Positions 7,834-17,116 of a stretch of 37,815 nucleotides of DNA are shown here, in pieces. Under the pieces are notes generated by a model, which was not told the DNA's origin, made no database searches, and was given only the letters and a program-made list of their open reading frames with translations. Source of the DNA: Lysobacteraceae bacterium (GTDB taxonomy: Bacteria; Pseudomonadota; Gammaproteobacteria; Xanthomonadales; Ahniellaceae); contig JAJTHZ010000139.1 of assembly GCA_021299185.1 (NCBI GenBank), positions 1 to 37,815 on the forward strand, in the 5' to 3' direction. A program made the translations under genes and the position numbers. The stretch's first letter is position 1, and each line of letters begins with the position of its first letter.

Positions 7834-8900
7834 AGCACGCCCTTGGTGCTCGGCAGTTCGCTGCCTTCGCGGCGGATCGCCATCCGCAGCGCGCGCGCCG
7901 TGGCCTTGAAGCAGGCCTCGACCTGGTGGTGGGTGTTCTCGCCGTCGACCTTGAGGTGCAGGTTGGCGCCCAGCGACTCCGACAGGGAGCGGAAGAAGTG
8001 CGGCACCATCTCGGTCGGCAGGTCGCCGACGCGATCGCGGCCGAACGCGCCTTCGAACACGAAGTACGGTCGGCCGGACAGGTCCAGCAGGGCCTCGGCG
8101 CGCGTTTCGTCCATCGGCAGCGCGAACCCATAGCGACCGATGCCGCGCTTGTCGCCCAGCGCCTTGCGCAGCGCCTCGCCGAGCGCGAGACCGCAGTCCT
8201 CGACCGTGTGGTGCTCGTCGACGTGGGTGTCGCCGGCGCAGGTCAGGGTCAGCGCGAAGCCGCCGTGGCGACCGATCTGCTCCAGCATGTGGTCGAAGAA
8301 GCCGAGCCCGGTCGCGACCTCGGCCGCCGCCTCGCGGTCGAGGTCCACCGCGACGCGGATGCGGGTTTCCTTGGTCTTGCGCTCCACCGACGCGGTGCGC
8401 GGCGCATCGGCCAGCAGGTGCGCCAGGGTCGGCCAGTCGAAATCGTTCGGGCCGAGCTTGAAGCCGCGCACGCCGAGGTTGCGCGCCAGTTCCAGGTCGG
8501 TGTCGCGATCGCCGATCACCGCGCTGGCCTCGAAGTCGAGGTTGCCGGCGCGCAGGTAGTCGAGCAGCATGCCGATGCCCGGCTTGCGCGTCGGCGCGTT
8601 GTCGGCCGGGCGGTGCACGTCGAAGTGCATCGCCGCGAAGCGGATGCCCTGGGAGGCGAAGACCTGCTCCATCAGGCGCTGCGGCGGCTCGAAGGTCTCG
8701 CGCGGGAAACTCGCCGTGCCCAGCCCGTCCTGGTTGCTGACGATCACGAACTCGAAGCCGGCATCGCGCAGCTTCAGCAGCGCGGGGATCACGCCGTCGA
8801 GCAGGGCGAACTTCTCCAGCGAATCGATCTGCTCGTCGGGTGGCTCGACGATCAGGGTGCCGTCGCGGTCGAGGAACAGGATGCGGCGCTTGGCGCTCAT
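7830..8900 (-). CDS. hisB: Bifunctional histidinol-phosphatase / imidazoleglycerol-phosphate dehydratase
   Basis: HisB performs steps six and eight of histidine synthesis. The 356-aa fusion has an N-terminal HAD phosphatase (FLDRDGTLI, nucleophile D11 and general acid D13) and, from about residue 165, the IGP dehydratase with manganese-binding clusters [14 protein letters not shown] and DEHHTVED. The fused form is restricted to some proteobacteria and fits the gammaproteobacterial assignment. It overlaps hisC and hisH by four bases. Confidence 0.96.
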   Translation of the reverse strand: MSAKRRILFLDRDGTLIVEPPDEQIDSLEKFALLDGVIPALLKLRDAGFEFVIVSNQDGLGTASFPRETFEPPQRLMEQVFASQGIRFAAMHFDVHRPADNAPTRKPGIGMLLDYLRAGNLDFEASAVIGDRDTDLELARNLGVRGFKLGPNDFDWPTLAHLLADAPRTASVERKTKETRIRVAVDLDREAAAEVATGLGFFDHMLEQIGRHGGFALTLTCAGDTHVDEHHTVEDCGLALGEALRKALGDKRGIGRYGFALPMDETRAEALLDLSGRPYFVFEGAFGRDRVGDLPTEMVPHFFRSLSESLGANLHLKVDGENTHHQVEACFKATARALRMAIRREGSELPSTKGVL

Positions 8901-9973
8901 GCGGCCTCCCGGGTTGCTGCCAGCGCGGCGAGCACGGCGTCGTTCTCGGCCGGGGTGCCGATCGAGATGCGCAGGCAGTCGGCCAGTCCCGGGTAGTGCG
9001 AGACGTCGCGCAGGACGATGCCGCGCGCGAGCAGCGCCCTGTAGGCGTTGGCCGCGTCGTCGAGCCGCACGGTCAGGAAATTGGCCTGCGAGGGGAACAC
9101 CTCGCGCACGCCGGGGATCGCCGGAAGATCGCCGCGCAGGCGCTCGCGTTCACGCACCAGGCTGGCGACACGCAGCCGGGTCGCTGCGAGCGCGTCCGGC
9201 GAAAGCGCGCGCTCGGCGGCCAGCACGCAGGGCTGCGGCAGCGGGTACGGCGCCATGATGCGCCGGCACAGGCCGATGATCGCGGGATCGGCGATCAGCA
9301 CGCCGATCCGCGCGCCGGCCAGCGCGTGCGCCTTCGACAGCGTGCGCAGCACGGCCAGGTTGCCGCCCGCGAGCGCGGCCTCGGCGGCGAACGACGGCGC
9401 ATCGGCGAACTCGGCGTAGGCCTCGTCGACCACCACCAGGGCGCGGCCTTCGAGCGCGGCGGCAAGCCGCCGCACGTCGGCGACGGGCACGAGGTCGCCG
9501 GTCGGGTTGTTCGGCGTGCAGACGTAGACGATCTTCGTGTCCGGACGGACCGCGGCCAGCACGGCATCGACGTCGAGCGCGAAGCCGTCGCCCGCGCGCA
9601 GCGGCACGCGGATCACCGCGGCACCCTGCACTTCGGCGCAGACCGCGTACATGCCGAAGGTCGGCGGCGAGACCAGCACGCTGTCCACCCCTGCGCGGCA
9701 GAACGCGCGCGTGAGCAGGTCGATCGCCTCGTCGCTGCCGCGCCCGACCAGCAGCGCGTCCTCCGGCGCGCCATACAGGCCGGCCAGCAGCGCACGCAGG
9801 CGGGCGGGCTGCGGATCGGGGTAGCGGTTGAGCGCGCCGTCGTGGTCGGCGGCGGAGGCCCACGGCGATTCGTTGGCATTGAGCAGCACGCGGCCGCCGC
9901 TGGCCTCCATGCGCGCCGAGGAATAGCCCTTGAGCGCGCGCAGTTCGGGACGTGCGCGATCGAGCAGGCTCAC
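8897..9973 (-). CDS. hisC: Histidinol-phosphate aminotransferase
   Basis: HisC transfers the amino group of glutamate to imidazole acetol phosphate. The 358-aa fold-type I PLP enzyme shows LNANESPW at the substrate arm, CTPNNPTG, D183 and Y186 in VVDEAYAEF, the Schiff-base K214 in [14 protein letters not shown], and R222. I chose GTG 9973 because it overlaps the hisD stop in a GTGA arrangement identical in style to the other junctions in this operon. An alternative ATG at about residue 22 would remove conserved N-terminal sequence. Confidence 0.94.
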   Translation of the reverse strand: MSLLDRARPELRALKGYSSARMEASGGRVLLNANESPWASAADHDGALNRYPDPQPARLRALLAGLYGAPEDALLVGRGSDEAIDLLTRAFCRAGVDSVLVSPPTFGMYAVCAEVQGAAVIRVPLRAGDGFALDVDAVLAAVRPDTKIVYVCTPNNPTGDLVPVADVRRLAAALEGRALVVVDEAYAEFADAPSFAAEAALAGGNLAVLRTLSKAHALAGARIGVLIADPAIIGLCRRIMAPYPLPQPCVLAAERALSPDALAATRLRVASLVRERERLRGDLPAIPGVREVFPSQANFLTVRLDDAANAYRALLARGIVLRDVSHYPGLADCLRISIGTPAENDAVLAALAATREAA

Positions 9974-11277
9974 GCCGCGTCCTCCATAGCAGCCAGGCGC
10001 AGCGACACGGCGCGCTCGTGCGCGCCCAGGCCTTCCGCCCGCGCCAGGGTCATGGTGCACGGACCGATCGTCGCGAGCCCCTCGCGCGAGAGTTCCTGCA
10101 CCGTGATTGCCTTGACGAAACTCGCCACCGACACCCCGCTGTAGGCGCGCGCGTGGCCGTAGGTCGGCAGCACGTGGTTGGTGCCGCTGCAGTAGTCGCC
10201 CACCGATTCCGGCGTCCACGCACCCAGGAACACCGAGCCCGCGTTGGACACGAGCGGCAGCCACTGGCGTGGCTCGCGCACCTGCAGGATCAGGTGCTCC
10301 GGCGCGTACTCGTTGGACACCGCGAAGGCCTGCGAAAGATCGGCAACCACGACCGCGCGGCTGGCCGACAGCGCGCGCAGCGCCGTCTCGCGGCGCGGCA
10401 GGACCGCGACCTGCGCATCCACCGCGGCCAGCACGGCATCGACCTGCGCCGGCGTGTCGGTGACCAGCACGACCTGCGAGTCCGGCCCGTGCTCGGCCTG
10501 CGACAGCAGGTCGGCGGCGACGAAACGCGGATCGGCATGCGCGTCGGCGATCACCAGCACTTCGGAGGGACCCGCCGGCATGTCGATCGCCGCGCCTTCG
10601 GCGTCCAGCGAGACCTGCTGCTTGGCCTCGGTGACCCAGGCGTTGCCGGGCCCGAACAGCTTGTCGCACTTCGGCACGCTGCCGGTGCCGTAGGCCATCG
10701 CCGCGATGGCCTGCGCGCCGCCGAGCTTGAACACGGCCTCGATGCCGCAGCGACGCGCGGCGTACAGCACCGCCGGGTCACACGTGCCGTCGGCACGCGG
10801 CGGCGAACACAGCACGACCTGCGCGCAGCCGGCGATGCGCGCCGGCACGCCGAGCATCAGCGCGGTCGACGGCAGCGGCGCGCTGCCGGCCGGCACGTAG
10901 AGCCCCACGCGGTCGATCGGGCGCAGGATGCGCTCGCAGCGAACGCCCGGCGCGGTTTCCACCGACACCGGCTGCGGCGCGGCGGCGCGGTGGAACGCTT
11001 CGATGCGCGCGGCAGCTTCGTCGATCGCCGCCTTCAGGTCGGGGGACAGCGCCGCGATCGCGGCGTCGAACTCCGCCGCCGTCACCCGCAGCTCGCCGAC
11101 TTCCACGCCGTCGAAGCGCCGCGTCAGCGCGCGCAGGGTGGCGTCGCCGTCGGCGCGCACCTGGGCGATCAGGCGCGCGACGTCGGCGCGCAGGGTCGCG
11201 GCCTGCGCCACCGCGGGCCGCGCCAGCGCCTCGCGGCGGCCCGCCGCGTCCAGTTGATTCCAGTCGATCCGCTTCAT
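9970..11277 (-). CDS. hisD: Histidinol dehydrogenase
   Basis: HisD oxidises L-histidinol to L-histidine in two NAD+-dependent steps and is a zinc enzyme. The 435-aa product carries the family signature in [12 protein letters not shown], the [10 protein letters not shown] zinc/active-site segment, NEYAPEHL with the catalytic Glu-His pair, and GTNHVLPT. The ATG at 11277 overlaps the hisG stop by four bases; the reading frame extends further upstream but that part lies inside hisG. Confidence 0.96.
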   Translation of the reverse strand: MKRIDWNQLDAAGRREALARPAVAQAATLRADVARLIAQVRADGDATLRALTRRFDGVEVGELRVTAAEFDAAIAALSPDLKAAIDEAAARIEAFHRAAAPQPVSVETAPGVRCERILRPIDRVGLYVPAGSAPLPSTALMLGVPARIAGCAQVVLCSPPRADGTCDPAVLYAARRCGIEAVFKLGGAQAIAAMAYGTGSVPKCDKLFGPGNAWVTEAKQQVSLDAEGAAIDMPAGPSEVLVIADAHADPRFVAADLLSQAEHGPDSQVVLVTDTPAQVDAVLAAVDAQVAVLPRRETALRALSASRAVVVADLSQAFAVSNEYAPEHLILQVREPRQWLPLVSNAGSVFLGAWTPESVGDYCSGTNHVLPTYGHARAYSGVSVASFVKAITVQELSREGLATIGPCTMTLARAEGLGAHERAVSLRLAAMEDAA

Positions 11278-12170
11278 GCCAGCATCTTTTCCACAGGAAG
11301 GACCAGCAGCGAACGCGCGCCGGCTGCCTTCATCGCTTCGAGGTGGTTCCAGGTCACCGCGCCCAGGCACACCGCCTGCAGCGCCACGTCGTCACTGCCT
11401 TCCAGCGGCATCACGCTGGGGCGCGCGTCGCCGGGCAACAGGCGCGCGATCGCCTCCACCGCATGCCGCGGGGCGTGGAGCATCACCAGTTTCGAATCCT
11501 TCACCGCCAGCACGCCGTCGAGGCGGCGCAGCAGCAGGTCGAGGAACTCGCCGCGCGCATCCGCCGGCGGCGTCGCGGTGCCGGCGAGCACGGCCTCGCT
11601 CTGCAGGATGGTCGCCACCTCGCGCAACTGGTTGGCCGCGAGCGTGCCGCCGGACGACACCAGGTCGCAGATCGAGTCCGCGGTGCCGAGGCGCGGCGCG
11701 ATCTCGACCGAGCCGTTGAGCATCACCACCGAGGCCTCGACGCCGTGGGCCGCCAGCCACTGGCGCAGCAGGTTCGGGTACGAGGTGGCGATGCGCTGGC
11801 CGGCGAGGTCGGCGGGCGACTCGTAGCGGTCCTCGTTCGGCACCGCGATCGACAGCCGGCAGCCGCCGAAGCCCAGCGCGCGGATCTCCGCCAGCGGCGC
11901 CAGCGCGGGATCGCGCGCCAGTTCGCCGGCCTGCTCGGCCAGCACGTTGCGGCCGACGAAACCGAGGTCGGCGACGCCCTGCGCGATCATGCCCGGGATG
12001 TCGTCGTCGCGGACCAGCAGCAGGTCCACGGGCAGGGTCTCGCCGTAGCAGAACAGCTTGTCGCGGCTGACGCGGAACTTCAGCCCGCATTGCGCCAGCA
12101 GCGCCTGCGAGGGTTCGGTCAGGCGGCCGCTCTTCTGCATCGCGATCCGCAGTCGGTCTCGGGTGGTCAT
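11274..12170 (-). CDS. hisG: ATP phosphoribosyltransferase, long form
   Basis: HisG condenses ATP with PRPP, the committed and histidine-inhibited step. At 298 aa this is the long form with its own C-terminal ACT-like regulatory domain, so no HisZ partner is needed. Seen are MQKSGRL near the start, DLGFVGRN, and the PRPP-loop region around [19 protein letters not shown] lies 6 bases before the ATG, inside the end of the upstream regulator gene, whose stop is 1 base away. The regulator and hisG are therefore probably cotranscribed. Confidence 0.95.
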   Translation of the reverse strand: MTTRDRLRIAMQKSGRLTEPSQALLAQCGLKFRVSRDKLFCYGETLPVDLLLVRDDDIPGMIAQGVADLGFVGRNVLAEQAGELARDPALAPLAEIRALGFGGCRLSIAVPNEDRYESPADLAGQRIATSYPNLLRQWLAAHGVEASVVMLNGSVEIAPRLGTADSICDLVSSGGTLAANQLREVATILQSEAVLAGTATPPADARGEFLDLLLRRLDGVLAVKDSKLVMLHAPRHAVEAIARLLPGDARPSVMPLEGSDDVALQAVCLGAVTWNHLEAMKAAGARSLLVLPVEKMLA

Positions 12171-12171
12171 C

Positions 12172-12519
12172 TCAGGCTCCGCGCGAGGCGCTCGCGCGCA
12201 CGCGCTGCTTGCGGGGTCGGTCCAGGGTGCGCTCGGCCGCCGTGCGATAACCGCCGCTGCCCTGCAGCAGGCAGCGCGCGACGCGCCCGATGGTGGTCAC
12301 GCTGACCCCGGTGTGGTCGTGGATCTCGCGGTACGGCATGCCCTGGCGCAGGAACGGAATGACCGCCCAACGATCGGACAAGGCCTCCAGCTCCGCCGGC
12401 GTGCACAGGTCGCGGAAGAACGCCCGCAACTCGTCCACCGAGCGCAGGCTCAGCAGCGCCTCGTACAGCGCCGCCTCGGGATCGAGGCCGGTGTCGGGTT
12501 GGACGGATTTGCGCTTCAA
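12172..12519 (-). CDS. TrpR/YerC-family regulator heading the his operon
   Basis: The 115-aa product is a small helical DNA-binding protein of the TrpR/YerC(YecD) family. The core (about residues 15-95) includes [24 protein letters not shown] and a helix-turn-helix, [22 protein letters not shown]. The tail is arginine-rich. TrpR itself represses tryptophan genes with tryptophan; homologues in front of his operons are thought to control histidine synthesis, possibly with histidine as corepressor (inference). TTG 12519 is the only in-frame start that keeps the domain. It is one base from hisG and downstream of an ACTAGT palindrome, so self-regulation together with the operon is likely. Confidence 0.85.
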   Translation of the reverse strand: MKRKSVQPDTGLDPEAALYEALLSLRSVDELRAFFRDLCTPAELEALSDRWAVIPFLRQGMPYREIHDHTGVSVTTIGRVARCLLQGSGGYRTAAERTLDRPRKQRVRASASRGA

Positions 12520-12552
12520 CGGGGTGGCCGGGGCCTGCGAGGGCGCATAGTG

Positions 12553-12570
12553 TAATGTACTAGTGCGTTA
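12553..12570. promoter_or_regulatory. Candidate TrpR-type operator (ACTAGT palindrome) before yerC-his
   Basis: TAATGTACTAGTGCGTTA is an 18-bp palindrome with 14 of 18 positions symmetric around ACTAGT. The E. coli trp operator carries the same ACTAGT element. On the minus strand a TTGTTG (-35) and TACATT (-10, 12559-12554) with 16-bp spacing overlap it, so a bound repressor would block RNA polymerase. The likely transcript start near 12547 gives a leader of about 28 bases. Confidence 0.6.
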
Positions 12571-12712
12571 ATACGCAACAACAGCCGGCTAAATCGATCG
12601 CCGCCCCCTCATACGCCGCTGCTTTACTGCAATGCCTCGGCGCGAGCGCGGGTAGACTGTCGCTTCCATCCCTGACTCCGCCCTTGATTCCGATCGCCGG
12701 AACGCCAGAACG

Positions 12713-13882
12713 ATGCGATGGCTCACCTCCAGGTTCGAAACACCCGCAGAAGCGGCGCAGCGCACGCGAACGATCGCGACGATCGACGAGTGGTGGAGAT
12801 CATTCCGTGCGGCAATCCCTCGGCTGAACGAGCTGTTCTCCCCGCGCAACGCCCAGAACGGCATGGACCTGCCGCATTGGATGGCGCAGCATCTCGGCGC
12901 GATCGATGACCGACTGATGTGGGAGTTCGGACCTGCCCTCAAGGAGGGGCGGCATCGACTCGTCATCACGCCCGAAAGCGCTCGCCATCTGCGTCCTCTC
13001 TGCGACGAGATTCTGAGGCGAGCGCCTGCGTGCGAATTCGAGTTCTACGGGGAGCGTCCCCCGGAGTCCATTGCAGAGGGGCTCTCCATGGCGAGATCCC
13101 GGACCGAGTGCGAGATTCTGGTCACGGGAATCGAATGCAGGCCAGGAAAGGGAAACAGGGTCGACCTGAACGTGACGGCCAACGCGTCAGCCAGCAGCCA
13201 TGATCTCGACCGCGCCTGGTCGCAGGCGATCATCATCTGCAGCACATGGCTGGGTGAGGCGGTCACGGATCGCTGGCTCGGGTACATCGACGTTTCCGCA
13301 TCTTCTACGTGCGGCCCGGCGCTGGAGACCCTGCATGCACAATTCGAGTCCGCCGTGAACCAGTGTCTGCGCGCTCGTCATCCGCGACCGTACCTTGAGG
13401 TTGCGGCCAGTTCTCAGTGGTCGATTGTTGAGTTGAAGCCCAATCCCGGTCAGGAAATCACCCGACGATCCGACCTCTTTGTCTATCGGACAATGGACCT
13501 CGGGGTCGCGGACACCCTGTTCCGGCGGCTTCCGTTCTACTCCGATCGATTCAGCTCCCATGGAGAGCGATTCTGCTATCTGATGCTGGACGGCAAAGGC
13601 GCATCTATGGAGGGTTTTGAAGACAAGTCCCAGATCGAGGACGCCCTTGATGCGGCGTTGACCCAGCAGGGACTCGGCGCGGTGATGGGCAGCGGAACGG
13701 GCCTCCGATACAGCTACATCGACCTGGCTCTCTCGAATCTCGACAACGCCTCAGACACGATCATCCAGGTCCTGCGCCAGGGAGGGATCGTCACGAACGC
13801 ATGGCTCCTCTTCCACGACGACGAATGGCATGACGAGTGGATTGGTATTCACGACGATACGCCAGCACCGCCACCCGCGTAG
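12713..13882 (+). CDS. Hypothetical protein, family not recognised
   Basis: I do not recognise this 389-aa protein. It has no signal peptide or membrane segment and should be cytoplasmic. An N-terminal part rich in W and R (WWRSFRAAIPRLNELFSP) is followed by HRLVITPESARHLRPLCDEIL and FEFYGERPPES (about 83-118), a central mixed region, and an acidic C-terminal part with GTGLRYSYIDLALSN and FHDDEWHDEW. GC content is clearly lower than in the flanking genes and codon use is less biased, suggesting transfer. It is divergent from yerC, 143 bases away from its operator, and starts the accessory segment. No clear ribosome binding site; start chosen as the first ATG of an otherwise convincing frame. 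Confidence 0.65.
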   Translation: MRWLTSRFETPAEAAQRTRTIATIDEWWRSFRAAIPRLNELFSPRNAQNGMDLPHWMAQHLGAIDDRLMWEFGPALKEGRHRLVITPESARHLRPLCDEILRRAPACEFEFYGERPPESIAEGLSMARSRTECEILVTGIECRPGKGNRVDLNVTANASASSHDLDRAWSQAIIICSTWLGEAVTDRWLGYIDVSASSTCGPALETLHAQFESAVNQCLRARHPRPYLEVAASSQWSIVELKPNPGQEITRRSDLFVYRTMDLGVADTLFRRLPFYSDRFSSHGERFCYLMLDGKGASMEGFEDKSQIEDALDAALTQQGLGAVMGSGTGLRYSYIDLALSNLDNASDTIIQVLRQGGIVTNAWLLFHDDEWHDEWIGIHDDTPAPPPA

Positions 13883-13963
13883 TCACCGGCTCGAGCCGGC
13901 GGCATCCTTGATGCGCATGCCCTCGTCCACGCAGTGGGCCAACACGACGGTTGGCGCCCACTC

Positions 13964-14080
13964 ATGAACCCCGACCATACCGACTCCGCACTCGCCCGGC
14001 GCTCCATCCTGGCCTACGCCTCGGCCCTGGTGGGCCTCCTCGCCCTGCTCGGCGTGCTGTGTCGACGCCCCCGCCCTTGA
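13964..14080 (+). CDS. Small single-pass membrane ORF
   Basis: A 38-aa frame starts MNPDHTDSALARRSILAYAS and continues with one hydrophobic segment (about residues 15-33, LVGLLALLGVL) and a short basic end, CRRPRP. This fits a small membrane protein with its N terminus outside or a vestigial anchor. The Shine-Dalgarno sequence is weak. It sits in the 245-bp gap between the unknown 389-aa gene and the HNH gene, which holds nothing else I can identify. It may be chance. Confidence 0.3.
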   Translation: MNPDHTDSALARRSILAYASALVGLLALLGVLCRRPRP

Positions 14081-14127
14081 GTACCGGGCGCGTGCAGGAC
14101 GCTGATCGCAGCACCCGGCATCGGGCG

Positions 14128-15012
14128 TCAGCCCTTGAACACGTTCTCGCGATGCCAGCGAAGGTACGTCCGATGGGGCTGGTGCGCTGCCGAGTCGGTG
14201 TCCAGCAGGCGACGGCCGGGCAGGATCAGGCGCTCAAGGTCGTTCGGCAAACCGTGGGGCGACAGCAAAATCCGTCGGTCGTCGTCAACTGAAACCAGCC
14301 CACGATCGAACAACCAGTGGAACGTGCCGGTGAGCGCAAGTCCGTTGCGGACCGTGTCCGGACCATCGGCTTCCACCGGCTTGATGTGGGCTGCCTGGAC
14401 CTCCGGACGACCGCCACCGTTGAGCAGGTGCAGGCCGGTCATCGCGCATCGATTGCCGTAGGCCATCCGCACACGACGTCGGAATGCGATGTCGCGGAAC
14501 CTGCGGGACACAAGAACCTGCTCGACCTCACGCATGGGGTCGGTCGGCAGCACGTCCTGCACCCGATCCTGGAGTTCCCAAGGCTCCAGTTCGTGCGCGA
14601 ACCCTGCGGCGACGATCTGTCGGAACTCCGAATCCGGCAGGGTTCGCACCGAACGCCCGAACGCGCCCTTGTTCGTCGAGCCGTCGGCCTTGAGAAGCGC
14701 TGACTCGTAGTACGACTCGCCGAGTCGAAACGGGACCGCGTGATCGAACTCGGTGTAGTCGGCGACATAGGCATACCAGTGGCCGGCGCGACTCGCATCC
14801 TGGACGATGCGCGCAACCCGTGCCGTCGCGAAGTAGGCCTGCCGACCGGTCGCACTGTGCGGGCCAGAAGTTCGCCGCGGCTCGTAGTACACGATCCAGT
14901 CGCCCTCGGAAGCACGTGCAGCGGCAAGATACGTGCTGGGAAAGTGGTACCGGAGCTCCGGCTGGTCGTCGAACGACGAACTCTCGGAGTATGTGAATAC
15001 CGCCTTGGCCAT
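14128..15012 (-). CDS. HNH endonuclease with N-terminal EVE/PUA-like region
   Basis: The 294-aa product ends in an HNH_2-type nuclease: C189 and then H209 (AAHIKP), N223 (NGLAL) and H232 (FHWLFDRG) form the metal-binding core. The N-terminal 100 residues (GDWIVYYEPRR, GRQAYFATARV, then YVADYTEFD) resemble EVE/PUA-like folds that read modified bases, an arrangement seen in modification-dependent restriction enzymes. No methyltransferase is adjacent, which fits a standalone enzyme attacking modified DNA (inference). The start at 15012 has GGCGGA upstream; an ATG at 15033 is possible. GC content is lower than in neighbours, so recent acquisition is likely. Confidence 0.75.
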   Translation of the reverse strand: MAKAVFTYSESSSFDDQPELRYHFPSTYLAAARASEGDWIVYYEPRRTSGPHSATGRQAYFATARVARIVQDASRAGHWYAYVADYTEFDHAVPFRLGESYYESALLKADGSTNKGAFGRSVRTLPDSEFRQIVAAGFAHELEPWELQDRVQDVLPTDPMREVEQVLVSRRFRDIAFRRRVRMAYGNRCAMTGLHLLNGGGRPEVQAAHIKPVEADGPDTVRNGLALTGTFHWLFDRGLVSVDDDRRILLSPHGLPNDLERLILPGRRLLDTDSAAHQPHRTYLRWHRENVFKG

Positions 15013-15128
15013 GGGTTCATCCGCCGTGCGCATCCAGGTTACGACGGTTGCTGCCCGGACAGAAGGGCGGCATAAAGGACAACGGAGCTTTCTCTAGCCC
15101 CCGCCCGAGGCTCGGCTTATACGGCCCG

Positions 15129-17027
15129 TCAGCCTTGTGTCCCCAGCCGCTCCCGCACCAACCCACACACTGCCCTCACCTCCCCATCCATCGCCCGATC
15201 CCGCTGCATGAACGGCGCGACCTTCCGCACCTCGGCCAGGGCTTCGCGCACCGCCGTGCCGGCGTGGAAGTCCTCCGAGTCGGCGAGCGCCGCGCACAGG
15301 GCTTCGACCTCGCGCAGGAACTGCGGATGGTCCGGGTGGCCGGGCGACGGGGCGCCGGCGATCTTCGAGGCGATCAGGTCGACGCGGCCGCGGCGGGCGA
15401 CGGCGCGCGCGGCGTTGAGCATGTCCTGGCGGTACTCCAGGGCCTGGGCGGCGGTGTAGAGCTCCAGCGCCAGCACGTCGGACAGGTCGTCGCACATCTC
15501 CAGCACGTGGCGGGCTTCGTTGGCGCCCATCGAGACGTGGTCTTCGGCGTTCGCGCTGGTGGGCACGGAGTACACCGACGCGGGGTGCGCGCGGCTGGCG
15601 AGGTCGTTGACCAGGGCGGCGGCGGTGTACTGCACGATCATGAAGCCGGAGTCGGTGGCGTCCTCGTTGCCGATCAGGAACGGCGGCAGGCCGTCGTTGG
15701 TGGCGGGGTCGACTAGTTTGTTGAGTCGGCGCTCGCTGATCGAGGCGAGCACCGGGATCGCGGCCTTGACGTAACTCATCGCCAGCGCGAGCGGCATGCC
15801 GTGGAAGTGGCCGGCGCTGACCACCTGGTCTTCGATCGCGCGGGCGTCCGGCGCATCGGGGAAGACCAGCGGATTGTCGGTGACGGCGTTGAGTTCGATC
15901 TCGAGCACGCGCGCGGCCTGCGCCAGCGCGTCGCGCACGGCGCCATGCACCTGCGGAATGCAGCGCAGCGAATACGCGTCCTGCGGCTGGTGCTTCTTGC
16001 CGCCCTTGAACGGCAGGAATCGCGTGTAGAAGGCCTCGCGGCCGTGGCGCTGGCCCGGCGGCACCCAGTCCCAGGCGATGTCGAAGCGATGCCCCTGGTC
16101 GGCCGGATCGTCCCAGGCCTGGGCGAGCCACGGCTTGAAGCGCGGCACGAGGTGGTAGGGAATGTCGATCAGCGTCGAGCCGTCGAGCAGTTCGCGCAGG
16201 CGGCGCGCGGTGTCAACCTGGCCCGGATGCGGGCGCAGCGCGTGCACCTCGGCCTTGAAGGCACCGCTGCGGCCGGCGAACGCATCGAGGCTCATCGCGG
16301 CGGCGAGGTCGGCCAGCGCGACCAGCGACTCCAGCCGATCCACCGCCAGCACGCCGCAGGCGAGCATCTGCGCGGTGCCGTTGTTGAGCGCCAGGCCTTC
16401 CTTGTGCGACAGGCGCACCGGAGCCAGCCCGCATCGTGCCAGCGCCTCGGCGCCCGGCATGCGCACGCCGTCGACGAAGGCCTCGCCGCCGCCGAGCAGC
16501 ACGATGGCCAGGTGCGACAGCGGCGCCAGGTCGCCGCTCGCGCCGACCGAGCCCTTGCGCGGCACCACCGGCACGATGCCGGCGTTGAACATCGCCGCCA
16601 GCGCTTCGACCGTTTCCGCGCGGATGCCCGAATGCCCGCGCAGCAGGGTGTTGATGCGGATCGCCAGCATCGCGCGCACGACCTCGGGCGCGAAGGGCTC
16701 GCCCACGCAGACCGCGTGGGTGATCACGAGGTTGTGCTGCAGTTCCTCCAGCAGCGTGCCCTCGCGCTGCTCCGGATTGCCGCCGGGCAGCTCGTCGCGC
16801 GCGCGGTGCGCGCCGAGCAGGCGGTCGGCGTTGCTGCCGAAGCCGGTGGTGACGCCGTAGATCGGCTCGCCGCGGCCGGCGCGGTCGGCCAGGAAGTCGG
16901 CGGCGCGGCGCACGCGCGCGAGCGCTTCGGGGTCGAGCGCGATGCGCACGCGGGCGTGCGCGGCGGCGACCAACTGGGCGCGGGTGAGGCTGCGCCCGTC
17001 CAGCAGCAGGGTGTCGGTGGCTTGCAT
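15129..17027 (-). CDS. hutH: Histidine ammonia-lyase family enzyme, long variant
   Basis: Members of this family eliminate ammonia from histidine, phenylalanine or tyrosine with an MIO cofactor formed from an Ala-Ser-Gly triad. That triad is visible at 163-165 (GSVGASGDLAPLSHLA), with Y57 in YGVTTGFGS, N216 in LNNGTAQ, and Y352/R355 in QDAYSLRC. The selectivity position reads T103-H104, aligning with the Ser-His of histidine-specific enzymes rather than the His-Leu of tyrosine lyases, so histidine is the likelier substrate. At 632 aa it is about 120 longer than usual, with an insertion around 300-348 (IAWDWVPPGQRHGREAFYTR). No hutU, hutI or hutG is nearby. AAGGA precedes the ATG by about 6 bases. 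Confidence 0.8.
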   Translation of the reverse strand: MQATDTLLLDGRSLTRAQLVAAAHARVRIALDPEALARVRRAADFLADRAGRGEPIYGVTTGFGSNADRLLGAHRARDELPGGNPEQREGTLLEELQHNLVITHAVCVGEPFAPEVVRAMLAIRINTLLRGHSGIRAETVEALAAMFNAGIVPVVPRKGSVGASGDLAPLSHLAIVLLGGGEAFVDGVRMPGAEALARCGLAPVRLSHKEGLALNNGTAQMLACGVLAVDRLESLVALADLAAAMSLDAFAGRSGAFKAEVHALRPHPGQVDTARRLRELLDGSTLIDIPYHLVPRFKPWLAQAWDDPADQGHRFDIAWDWVPPGQRHGREAFYTRFLPFKGGKKHQPQDAYSLRCIPQVHGAVRDALAQAARVLEIELNAVTDNPLVFPDAPDARAIEDQVVSAGHFHGMPLALAMSYVKAAIPVLASISERRLNKLVDPATNDGLPPFLIGNEDATDSGFMIVQYTAAALVNDLASRAHPASVYSVPTSANAEDHVSMGANEARHVLEMCDDLSDVLALELYTAAQALEYRQDMLNAARAVARRGRVDLIASKIAGAPSPGHPDHPQFLREVEALCAALADSEDFHAGTAVREALAEVRKVAPFMQRDRAMDGEVRAVCGLVRERLGTQG

Positions 17028-17094
17028 TGGAATCCTTGCCGCGCGACGCCGGGTCCGGCAGTGTTCGCGCTGGGTCGCATTTGGGAAGGACGCC

Positions 17095-17100
17095 ATGATA
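17095..17100 (-). promoter_or_regulatory. Candidate -10 element for hutH
   Basis: Minus-strand TATCAT lies about 68 bases upstream of the hutH ATG, in the gap shared with the divergent ligase-like gene. The -35 position at 17-bp spacing reads TCCGCA, only a partial match. Confidence 0.3.
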
Positions 17101-17116
17101 GTGGCTGCATCGGCGG

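Noticed and set aside
12520-12712. Histidine attenuator upstream of the his operon
   Set aside because: No run of histidine codons and no alternating terminator hairpins are seen; the palindrome fits an operator instead.
15034-15128. Terminator for hutH before the HNH gene
   Set aside because: There are GC-rich partial palindromes but no convincing stem followed by a T-run on the minus strand.
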